NCBI GenBank assembly: GCA_903879715.1
Contig: CAIRMR010000204.1
Coordinates: 30,760 to 94,759 of the forward strand
Direction: 5' to 3'
DNA from: an uncultured Bacteroidales bacterium
GTDB taxonomy: Bacteria > Bacteroidota > Bacteroidia > Bacteroidales > UBA4417
Length of the DNA stretch: 64,000 nt
A program made the translations under genes and the position numbers. Below the pieces are notes generated by a model. It worked only from the letters and a program-made list of their open reading frames with translations, was not told where the DNA came from and did no database searches. Every line of letters begins with the position of its first letter. Position 1 is the first letter of the stretch. Shown piece after piece: positions 9,040-17,299 of the stretch.

Positions 9040-10572
9040 ATGAAAGCACTCAGTATTTTCTTCATCGCAATTATTGCCCTTGTTGGCAGTTCCTGCTCAA
9101 GCTCAAAAACTGTTCAGGTTTACCCTGAAAAAGTAATTTCCACAAAATTTATCGGCAATGGTGTGCAATGGTCCGCTTATCCCCATGCCGATGCTCCTGA
9201 TGCCGAATGGGGCGCACTGATGACGGATCAAAAGTGGCAGATGGTTTTTCACCGCCTCGATTACATGAAGCCTAAACTGGTACGGGTAATGGACCAGGCC
9301 AACTGGAGATACCTCAAAGGATTTGATGCAAAAGGTGAACCCATCCTGGATTTTGATTCCCCTGAAGTTAAATCACTTCAAAAACTACTGGACTATTGCC
9401 AGAAAAACGATATCACCGTTTTATTCGGCGAATGGGGTTGTCCTTTCCCCCTGGTTAAAACAGAAACCGGAATTTCAGGCCATTTTAAAGGCGCAAACGA
9501 CCCCGCATGGATTGGCATAATTGTTAAATACCTGGATAACCTGATCAATGTTAAAGGCTATACATGCCTCAAGCACTATACCTTAGTGAATGAACCTAAT
9601 GGTTACTGGGCTTCAACCCTGGGAAACTGGGACGAATGGAGCGAAGGAATTAAGATATTGAAAAAAGCTCTTACCGAAGCAGGTCTGGCCGATAAAATAA
9701 CAATTGCCGGACCAGACGCAGTGGCTGCTTATGATAATCATGAATCAAAATATACTGGTGTTGAATGGGTTGCAGAATCAACCCGTCAGCTGAATGACCA
9801 AATCGGAATCTACGAAATACATGCCTACACTAATTATGATGAGGTGCGCAGCGGAAACTTCACCAAATACTACAGTAACATTGCACAAATGGCAAAAGCT
9901 GTAAACAAACCCATTGTTTTCGGAGAAATCGGCTTTGAGAAAATGACTGAAGAAAACCAGAAGCGCGTTAAAACGGATCCTTACGCAAGCGAGGACAGCC
10001 AGATGTCAGTGTACGATTTCGACTATGGCATTGATATGTCGGATGCCGTAATTCAGATAATGAATTCAGGTTATTCGGGCGCTGCAGCCTGGGATCTGGA
10101 TGATGCCATGCACACATTAGGCGATAAGGGCGATAAAAGTAAGCTTAAACGATGGGGTTTCTGGAACATCCTGGGAACCGAAATCTGCAATAACCCGGCC
10201 GATGAAAATATTCGTCCCTGGTTTTATTCGTGGTCATTGTTATGCAGGTATTTCCCGACCGGAACAACTATTATTGAATCGGATAGCACAGGCATTGCCG
10301 GACTGAGACTGGTAGCAGGTACCAAAGGCGACGACATGACTATCGCTATTGTTAACAATTCGTCGGTAAATCAAAAAATTGATCTTAAAACCGGCGCAGC
10401 ATCTTCATCTAAACTTTTTAAAAAATACATTTACAGCGAAAACCTCAGACCTGTCGACAGCGAAAATTTCCCCGTTCCCCAGCAAACTGATATCCGCATA
10501 AAATCTTCAAAAGCCTTGTCAGTCGAAATTCCGCCTAATAGTTTTGTCCTCTACACCACACTTAATTACTAA
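9040..10572 (+). CDS. clan GH-A glycoside hydrolase, second paralog, lipoprotein
   Basis: A 510-residue lipoprotein (SSC, cysteine 19), collinear with the protein at 3212-4705. Shared blocks include FIGNGVQW, LFGEWG, TLVNEPNGYW (acid/base Glu185), YEIHAYTNYDEVRSG, IVFGEIGF (nucleophile Glu296), DPYAS, DMSDAVIQ, WDLDDAM and KLKRWGFWNILG, plus the C-terminal beta-sandwich. Differences include an insertion near residues 135-155 (CPFPLVKTETGISGHFKGAND), next to the putative subsites, which suggests a different specificity from its paralog. It is followed after 7 bases by the symporter, so the two are cotranscribed. Family within clan GH-A is not resolved. Confidence 0.8.
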   Translation: MKALSIFFIAIIALVGSSCSSSKTVQVYPEKVISTKFIGNGVQWSAYPHADAPDAEWGALMTDQKWQMVFHRLDYMKPKLVRVMDQANWRYLKGFDAKGEPILDFDSPEVKSLQKLLDYCQKNDITVLFGEWGCPFPLVKTETGISGHFKGANDPAWIGIIVKYLDNLINVKGYTCLKHYTLVNEPNGYWASTLGNWDEWSEGIKILKKALTEAGLADKITIAGPDAVAAYDNHESKYTGVEWVAESTRQLNDQIGIYEIHAYTNYDEVRSGNFTKYYSNIAQMAKAVNKPIVFGEIGFEKMTEENQKRVKTDPYASEDSQMSVYDFDYGIDMSDAVIQIMNSGYSGAAAWDLDDAMHTLGDKGDKSKLKRWGFWNILGTEICNNPADENIRPWFYSWSLLCRYFPTGTTIIESDSTGIAGLRLVAGTKGDDMTIAIVNNSSVNQKIDLKTGAASSSKLFKKYIYSENLRPVDSENFPVPQQTDIRIKSSKALSVEIPPNSFVLYTTLNY

Positions 10573-10579
10573 AAATACG

Positions 10580-12187
10580 ATGTCATTTTTTACTAACTTA
10601 AACTTTATAGATATCACGATTATCGTCGTGTATATCATCGGAATTACCTGGTGGGGCCTGAAAAACGCCAAAAATGATACTTCCACTGATTATTTCCTGG
10701 CAGGACGAAACATGAGCTGGGTGGTTGTCGGTCTGTCACTTTTCTCAGCCAGCATTTCAACTTCCACGCTTATCGGGCATTCAGGTTCTGCCTACGAATA
10801 CGGGATGGTTATTTTCAACTATAACCTCATTTCCATACTGGTAATGATATTTTTTGCATGGATATTCCTTCCCTTTTATATTAAGTCGGGAGTTTACACC
10901 ATGCCTGAGTTTCTTGAACGCCGGTTCGATCACCGTTCCAAATATTATTTCTCGGGAATTGCCGTTTTTGGCGGAATTTTTATGGATGTTTCAGCAACCC
11001 TTTACGGTAGCGCCATGATTTTCAAGATCATATTCCCCGAAATGGAATTGCAGGTTATTGTGATCCTTGCCGCAATTATTGTTGCATCATACACAATTCC
11101 GGGCGGATTAAATTCTGTTATCAAAACAGAAGTGATACAGGCAGTAATACTTATCATCGGATCGGTACTGCTGGCATTTATCGCCCAGCGAAATGTCGGA
11201 AGCTGGGAAGTGCTTCAGGAACGGTTTCACGATACGGTTTACCTGCATTTAATTCATGGACCAAACGATCTGGCAATTCCCTGGCCCGCACTGATTCTTG
11301 CCCTTCCCATCCTTGGATTTTATTTCTGGGGAAACAACCAGCAATTGGTACAAAGGGTACTCTCAGCTAAATCGGTCGATCACGGGCGGAAAGGTGTTCT
11401 GCTGACGGGATTACTCACTATGCTCACGCTATATCTTATCTTTATCCCTGCCATGCAGGCAGCCGTAGCCTTTCCGGATGTAAATCCACCGGATGGCATT
11501 TATCCGAAAATGGTTACAACCTGGATGCCGACTGTTTTCCTTGGGATTATGCTGGCGGTAATGGTTTCGGCTTTAACCGCCAGCCTCAGCGCATGCCTGA
11601 ATTCCGTTTCCACGCTTTTCACCATGGACTTCTACCGTAAAATTGATAAAAAGGCCAGTTCCAAAAAACTGGTGCGTGTCGGGCAAATTACGTCAACTAT
11701 TGTGCTGATTATCGGTGTATTGTGGGCGCCACAAATTCAGAAGTTCGGTACACTTATCAATTATTACAACGAAATACTTTCGTATGTAGGACCTCCTATT
11801 GTTGCTGCATTTATGCTTGGTTTGTTCTGGAAACGTGCCAATGCAACCGGCATTTTTTCGGGATTACTTTCAACCTTTGTGATGGCATTATTCATGTTTT
11901 TCTACGGCAAAGAACATTTTATCCAATCCGTTCAAAATCCGGATGCACCTCTCCATTGGCTGTACCTCGCTCCTATCAATTTCGCATTCGTAAGTATTGT
12001 TATGGTAATTGTGAGTTTACTTACGGCTCCTCCGCCCGCTGAAAAAACAGAAGGAAATGTTATCACCCGTCAATTTTTTATTGACGAAGCGCGTGAGTAC
12101 AAGGATGTGAAATTTTATAACGATTTCAGGGTTTGGGCCGTGGCTTTGTTCTTACTGTGCTTTGTTGTGATGTTTATCTACTGGTAA
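10580..12187 (+). CDS. sodium:solute symporter (SSS/SLC5 family), probable sugar importer
   Basis: A 535-residue inner membrane protein with about 13-14 transmembrane helices. The N-terminus (IDITIIVVYIIGITWWGL), a DYFLAGRNMSWVVVGLSLFSASIS block with the Na+-site serines, a MPEFLERRF motif in the loop after helix 3, and a WGNNQQLVQRVLSAKS block are typical of the family. An upstream in-frame start at 10544 would overlap the glycosidase gene, so I prefer the ATG at 10580, 7 bases after that stop. Linked to SusCD and glycosidases, it probably carries the released mono- or disaccharide into the cytoplasm, where the GH130 enzyme could act. Confidence 0.92.
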   Translation: MSFFTNLNFIDITIIVVYIIGITWWGLKNAKNDTSTDYFLAGRNMSWVVVGLSLFSASISTSTLIGHSGSAYEYGMVIFNYNLISILVMIFFAWIFLPFYIKSGVYTMPEFLERRFDHRSKYYFSGIAVFGGIFMDVSATLYGSAMIFKIIFPEMELQVIVILAAIIVASYTIPGGLNSVIKTEVIQAVILIIGSVLLAFIAQRNVGSWEVLQERFHDTVYLHLIHGPNDLAIPWPALILALPILGFYFWGNNQQLVQRVLSAKSVDHGRKGVLLTGLLTMLTLYLIFIPAMQAAVAFPDVNPPDGIYPKMVTTWMPTVFLGIMLAVMVSALTASLSACLNSVSTLFTMDFYRKIDKKASSKKLVRVGQITSTIVLIIGVLWAPQIQKFGTLINYYNEILSYVGPPIVAAFMLGLFWKRANATGIFSGLLSTFVMALFMFFYGKEHFIQSVQNPDAPLHWLYLAPINFAFVSIVMVIVSLLTAPPPAEKTEGNVITRQFFIDEAREYKDVKFYNDFRVWAVALFLLCFVVMFIYW

Positions 12188-12240
12188 GACTCAGAATGTG
12201 CAATGTGAACTTTTCAAACGTGAATTTTAAAAATACTAAA

Positions 12241-14415
12241 ATGAAAACCATTGCGACCCTTGTGATTCTGGTCATATTTTCAGTATCCTCTGCATTTGCC
12301 CAGGGAAGTGTAACGTATACCAACTTTGAGGATATTAATCTGAATTTTGGCTCTTTCATGACTACCATCGAAAAAGTAGCCAATCCCAGCAAAACAGGAA
12401 TCAATACCAGCGATAATGTCGGAAAAACTGTAAGTGCGGCGCAAACCTGGGAAGGTATTGTTAATGCAGCACCTTTGCCGAAGATAGATTTCTCCGATAA
12501 GCAGATTTTCAAGCTTAAAGTCTTTTCGCCACGAATTGCCAATGTCCTTATAAAACTGGAATATTCGGCAAATAAGGCTAATATTTATAAAGAAGTGTAC
12601 TGCATGACCACCCAGGTTGGTAAATGGGAGGAACTTTCCTTCGACTTTAGCGGCACTGCTTCAGGAACGTATGATAACATTGTTTTATTTTTCGACATTT
12701 TTGGTACGACTGCCGGGGAAACCTGGTATTTTGATGACCTGAAACTTGTTTCATCCTTGTCAGGCGATTCGGTTGTAAGCCTCCCTGGTATTTTCAACAG
12801 CAACATGGTTCTGCAGCAAAATATGGATGTTCCTGTCTGGGGCTTTGCTCCTCAGGGTGAAAAAGTTAAGGTAACCGGTAGCTGGGGCGGATCATTTGAA
12901 GCCACTGCAGATGCTGACTGGAAATGGTCGGGTAAAATAAAAACACCGGCTGCTATTCCCGGCCAGACACCAAAATATACACTCACAATTACGGGTTCAA
13001 AAAATGCAGTTCAGTTTGATAATATTCTCATAGGCGATGTTTGGGTATGTTCCGGCCAATCGAATATGGAATTCCCGATGACAACAAATGCTCCATGGAC
13101 ACTGGGCGTAAATAATTATGAAACCGAAATTGCTGCTGCCAATTATCCCAACATCAGGCTTTTTAAAGTACCTAAACGTGCATCTTCAATACCAGCAACT
13201 GATTGCGGCGGTTCATGGTCCGAATGCAGCCCTGCCACCGTGCCCACTTTTAGCGCAGTAGCCTATTATTTTGGGAAAGAACTGTATGATGACCTTAATA
13301 TAAACATCCCGATAGGTCTTATCCAATCAGCCTATGGTGGTTCTGCCGCCCAGGCATGGACCCGCCAGGATGTACTGGCTGCCGATGCGGCTATGAATAC
13401 CAAATACCTGGCCCCGTATTTACTAAATCCGGGTTCATTTACGGATGAATACAAAGCATCGAATTTATACAATGGAATGCTGGCTCCGGTAATTCCGTTT
13501 GGTATTCGCGGTTCAATATGGTACCAGGGCGAATCCAACAAAGAGGATGGTGAGATGTATCGCAAACTTTGTGCTGCTATGCTGCAAGGCTGGAGAACAG
13601 ACTGGAAACAGGGCGATTTCCCGTTCTATTACGTTCAGGTTGCTCCTTATGCCATGGGCATTCCGGAACCGGTGTATGCCGAATTCAGGGAAGCACAGTT
13701 TAATATGCTCTCCGAAACCAATACCGGCATGGCAGTTACCATGGATATTGGCGAAATAAACAATATTCATCCCCGCAACAAACTTGATGTAGGTAAACGA
13801 CTTGCGCTTTGCGCCAAAGCAAAAACGTACGGTGAAAATGTTATATTCTCAGGCCCTGTTTATGAGTCAGCTGTTATAGAAGGAAGCAAAATGCGGATTA
13901 AGTTTAAAGCAGAAACCGTTGGAACCGGGCTTACAACCAATAACGGCAGTGCTCCTGCCAATTTTAAAATTGCCGGTTCCGATAAGGTATTTTACCCGGC
14001 TACGGCTGAAATCAACGGATCCGATATCCTTGTTTCAAGCCCTCAGGTTGCAAACCCGGCAGCCGTTCGTTACGCCTTTTCAAACGCGGTAATTACCAAC
14101 TTAATGAACAGCGAAAATTTACCGGCGGTTCCGTTTCGCACGGATGGAATCATTTTAGAGATAAATGATAACAGCAAATCTGATGGCATCGAGGTGTTTC
14201 CAAATCCTTTTGACACGATTCTAAATATTAAAAATTGCACCAAAGTAGCACAGTTAGAATTAATTGACCTTTCGGGGAAAGTAGTATTGAAATCCGTAAA
14301 CCCCGGCAAAAAGGGCTGGAGCCTAAATACCACGGATATCCCGTCGGGTCTGTATATTTTAAAAATTCAGGATACAAAAGAAAGAGCAACCACAGTGAAG
14401 GTGATTAAAAAATAA
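12241..14415 (+). CDS. sialate O-acetylesterase-like SGNH esterase with type IX sorting domain
   Basis: A 724-residue secreted protein. I chose the ATG at 12241 because it begins a clean signal peptide (MKTIATLVILVIFSVSSAFA). Residues 25-175 are the binding-type module shared with the protein at 7967-8794. Residues 180-640 are an SGNH esterase of the sialate O-acetylesterase family: VCSGQSNMEFPM gives the catalytic Ser274, then GSIWYQGESN and EINNIHPRNK with the probable catalytic His. A type A sorting domain (VFPNPFDTILNIK ... IPSGLYILKI ... VKVIKK) ends the protein. In plant-polysaccharide loci this family removes acetyl groups from glycans; here acetylated mannan is plausible. It starts 53 bases after the symporter. 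Confidence 0.87.
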   Translation: MKTIATLVILVIFSVSSAFAQGSVTYTNFEDINLNFGSFMTTIEKVANPSKTGINTSDNVGKTVSAAQTWEGIVNAAPLPKIDFSDKQIFKLKVFSPRIANVLIKLEYSANKANIYKEVYCMTTQVGKWEELSFDFSGTASGTYDNIVLFFDIFGTTAGETWYFDDLKLVSSLSGDSVVSLPGIFNSNMVLQQNMDVPVWGFAPQGEKVKVTGSWGGSFEATADADWKWSGKIKTPAAIPGQTPKYTLTITGSKNAVQFDNILIGDVWVCSGQSNMEFPMTTNAPWTLGVNNYETEIAAANYPNIRLFKVPKRASSIPATDCGGSWSECSPATVPTFSAVAYYFGKELYDDLNINIPIGLIQSAYGGSAAQAWTRQDVLAADAAMNTKYLAPYLLNPGSFTDEYKASNLYNGMLAPVIPFGIRGSIWYQGESNKEDGEMYRKLCAAMLQGWRTDWKQGDFPFYYVQVAPYAMGIPEPVYAEFREAQFNMLSETNTGMAVTMDIGEINNIHPRNKLDVGKRLALCAKAKTYGENVIFSGPVYESAVIEGSKMRIKFKAETVGTGLTTNNGSAPANFKIAGSDKVFYPATAEINGSDILVSSPQVANPAAVRYAFSNAVITNLMNSENLPAVPFRTDGIILEINDNSKSDGIEVFPNPFDTILNIKNCTKVAQLELIDLSGKVVLKSVNPGKKGWSLNTTDIPSGLYILKIQDTKERATTVKVIKK

Positions 14416-14506
14416 TAGCCGTTCTTTTAAATTCCGGGATTTAGAGAAGCCCATTTACCAGAGTAATTTATTGGTGTTTTTCGATTCTATCAAAGTTGAT
14501 TTTCGG

Positions 14507-14585
14507 TTTTGCCCGTTAAAAGCAATAACTTTATACACCTTTTATGGCAACGAAGTTTATTGGAAAATTAGTTTTGCCCGTTAAA
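14507..14585 (+). repeat. 15-bp direct repeat upstream of the beta-mannosidase gene
   Basis: The 15-mer GTTTTGCCCGTTAAA occurs at 14507-14521 and again at 14571-14585, spaced 64 bp apart start to start. Nothing else in the 257-base gap explains it. Two identical sites before a catabolic gene could be operators, but no regulator in the window is linked to them. Confidence 0.5.
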
Positions 14586-14672
14586 TTAAATTTCTGAAAT
14601 TTGGATTGACTTACAGACGGGACTAAACTGAATATTAACCGGAATATAAAGAAAAATCACCACCCTGAATTT

Positions 14673-17273
14673 ATGAAAAAGCACCTGTTGCGCAATGCGC
14701 TCTTAACATTCGTTCTGATGATCACTACATTTTCCCTTCAGGCACAAACCTCAGTATTATCAATGGAACTGAATAAAGACTGGGAGTTCAGGCAAACAGG
14801 AACTACCGACTGGCTGCCTGCCACTGTGCCCGGTACGGTTCATACCGATTTGCTCGCCAATAAGAAAATTGAAGATCCGTATTACCGGTTGAATGAACAC
14901 GACCTGCAATGGATTGATAAAGTAAACTGGGAATACAGAGCAACAGTTAACCTGTCGGCTGAAATGGCAGGGAAGCAGAATATTGTAATGGAATTCCTAG
15001 GCCTGGATACGTATGCCGATGTGTATATCAATGATAGGTTGGTGCTGAGCGCGGATAATATGTTCCGTACCTGGAAAGCAGATGTAAAAAAACAGCTGAA
15101 GCAAGGAGAAAATCAGGTACGTATTTTACTCAAATCACCAACTGTAATTGGCTTGCAGAAACAGGAAGCATTGGGTTTCGGACTTCCGGCAGGCAATGAC
15201 CAATCTGTTACAGGAGGATTGGGTAATAACCTTGTAAGCATGTACACACGCAAGGCCGGGTATCACTTTGGCTGGGACTGGGGCCCGCGCCTGGTAACTT
15301 CAGGTATCTGGCGGAAAGTACATATACAAGCCTGGGACAGTCAGAAAATTGAGAGTATTCATATCGTACAGAACTTACTTGGTGCCAAATCAGCCCTGTT
15401 AAAAGCCGAAGTGGAAATAACAGCCGACCGGGAAAGCAAACAGGATATCAGTATTAACGTAAATAACATCCTTACCACCAGCCAGGCATTATACATTCAA
15501 AAAGGCACTCATATTTATCCTGTTGATTTTGAAATCAAAAATCCTAAACTCTGGTGGCCCAATGGCCTCGGCGAACAGGTTCTTTACTCAATAACAGCAG
15601 TTTTGGGGGATGATCAGGCTGTTGCTGACAGTAAATCAGTACAAACCGGCTTGCGCACCATAAAGCTTATCCGTAATCCGGATGCAGATGGCAAAGGCGA
15701 AAGTTTTTTCTTTGAAGTGAACGGAAGGCCTGTGTTTATGAAAGGCGCCAACTACATTCCGAATGATGTCTTCCTTCCAAGGGTTACACCCGAAAAATAT
15801 GAGAAAGTTGTGAAAACAGCTGTTCAGAGTAATATGAATATGCTCCGCGTTTGGGGCGGAGGAACTTATGAAGATGATCTTTTCTATGATCTTTGCGATA
15901 AATACGGCATATTAGTGTGGCAGGATTTTATGTTTGCCTGTACCATGTACCCAGGCGATCCGGCCTTCCTGGATAATGTAAAAAACGAAGCCATTGATAA
16001 CGTAAAAAGACTTCGTAATCATCCCTGTATTGCGCTCTGGTGCGGCAACAATGAAATAGAATCCATGTGGGCACAATGGGATGAAAAAGCAGGCTGGGGT
16101 TATAAACAACTTTACAACATTGAACAACGTGAAATTATATGGAATTCCTACGATGCTGTCTTTCACCATATTTTACCCGATGCCGTAAAGGATTTCGCAC
16201 CGGATCAAGCCTACTGGCATTCATCTCCTTCAGCAGGATTTGAGAAACTTGCTAATCACGAAACCCGCTCCGGCGATATGCATTACTGGGGTGTCTGGCA
16301 TGGGCTTCATCCGTTCAGCGACTTCCGCAAATACAAAGCCCGCTTTATGAGCGAATACGGTTTCCAGTCGTTTCCTGAATTCAAAACTGTTCAGAAATAT
16401 ACCCTTCCCTCTGATTACAATATAGAATCAGAAGTTATGGCTTCGCATCAGCGCTCAGGAATCGGCAACCTCCGTATAAAACAATACATGGAAGCGGATT
16501 ATAAAATCCCGGCTGATTTTGAACAGTTTCTGTATATCGGTCAGGTTTTGCAGGCCGAAGGCATCAAAATGGCAATTGAATCACATCGGCAGGCTATGCC
16601 GTATTGCCAGGGTTCCCTATATTGGCAGATCAATGATTGCTGGCCGGTTGCTTCCTGGAGCAGTATGGATTATTACCAGCGCTGGAAAGCTTTGCAGTAT
16701 TTTTCCCGTGATGCATTTAAAAACTCCATCATTTCAACAATTGAAGAAAACGGAAAAATCAAAATATTTGGAATCTCGGATTTACTTACTCCTCAGAAAG
16801 GATCACTGAGTATAAAACTGATCGATTTCCAGGGAATCACACTTTGGGAAGAAACTATTAAAACACAGTTACCTGCAAACTCTTCTGAAGTTATTTTTGA
16901 GACAGACACCACTGAATTGCTCGGCCTGGTTGGAAGAACCAGGTGCATACTGGTTGCAACTTTTGAATCCGGCAAAAATGTAATTGATACTGATTACCAA
17001 TACTTTGCCAAAGTGAAGGACATTAAACTTGTTGATCCTGTTATCAGTCTCGACGTCAAAGAAACTCCGGATACATATTCAGTTACTATCCATTCTGAAA
17101 ACCTGGCGAAAAATCTTTTCCTTACCAGCACCAACAGTGAAGTTCAGTTTTCAGATAATTTTATGGATATTCTTCCGGGAGAGTCTGTTACAGTAACCTG
17201 CCCGAAATCAATAGGATTTGAAGAGTTTAAAAGTGGGTTGAAATATCTGACGGTGTATGAGACGGTTAAATAA
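14673..17273 (+). CDS. beta-mannosidase, glycoside hydrolase family 2
   Basis: An 866-residue protein with a signal peptide (cleavage near LQAQ), so probably periplasmic. It has the GH2 layout: a jelly-roll sugar-binding domain (about 27-215, with TVPGTVHTDLL and WEYRATVNL), an Ig-like domain (215-330), a TIM barrel (335-700) and a C-terminal beta domain. FHFGWDWGPR-like YHFGWDWGPR and the LWCGNNEIE motif (acid/base Glu461) are beta-mannosidase signatures, and FMSEYGFQSFPE gives the nucleophile Glu561. It removes terminal beta-mannose from oligosaccharides. It is the strongest hint that the locus targets a beta-mannan. It ends 26 bases before a convergent gene. Confidence 0.93.
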   Translation: MKKHLLRNALLTFVLMITTFSLQAQTSVLSMELNKDWEFRQTGTTDWLPATVPGTVHTDLLANKKIEDPYYRLNEHDLQWIDKVNWEYRATVNLSAEMAGKQNIVMEFLGLDTYADVYINDRLVLSADNMFRTWKADVKKQLKQGENQVRILLKSPTVIGLQKQEALGFGLPAGNDQSVTGGLGNNLVSMYTRKAGYHFGWDWGPRLVTSGIWRKVHIQAWDSQKIESIHIVQNLLGAKSALLKAEVEITADRESKQDISINVNNILTTSQALYIQKGTHIYPVDFEIKNPKLWWPNGLGEQVLYSITAVLGDDQAVADSKSVQTGLRTIKLIRNPDADGKGESFFFEVNGRPVFMKGANYIPNDVFLPRVTPEKYEKVVKTAVQSNMNMLRVWGGGTYEDDLFYDLCDKYGILVWQDFMFACTMYPGDPAFLDNVKNEAIDNVKRLRNHPCIALWCGNNEIESMWAQWDEKAGWGYKQLYNIEQREIIWNSYDAVFHHILPDAVKDFAPDQAYWHSSPSAGFEKLANHETRSGDMHYWGVWHGLHPFSDFRKYKARFMSEYGFQSFPEFKTVQKYTLPSDYNIESEVMASHQRSGIGNLRIKQYMEADYKIPADFEQFLYIGQVLQAEGIKMAIESHRQAMPYCQGSLYWQINDCWPVASWSSMDYYQRWKALQYFSRDAFKNSIISTIEENGKIKIFGISDLLTPQKGSLSIKLIDFQGITLWEETIKTQLPANSSEVIFETDTTELLGLVGRTRCILVATFESGKNVIDTDYQYFAKVKDIKLVDPVISLDVKETPDTYSVTIHSENLAKNLFLTSTNSEVQFSDNFMDILPGESVTVTCPKSIGFEEFKSGLKYLTVYETVK

Positions 17274-17299
17274 ATATTCCCCGAGTAGTTATCCACACA

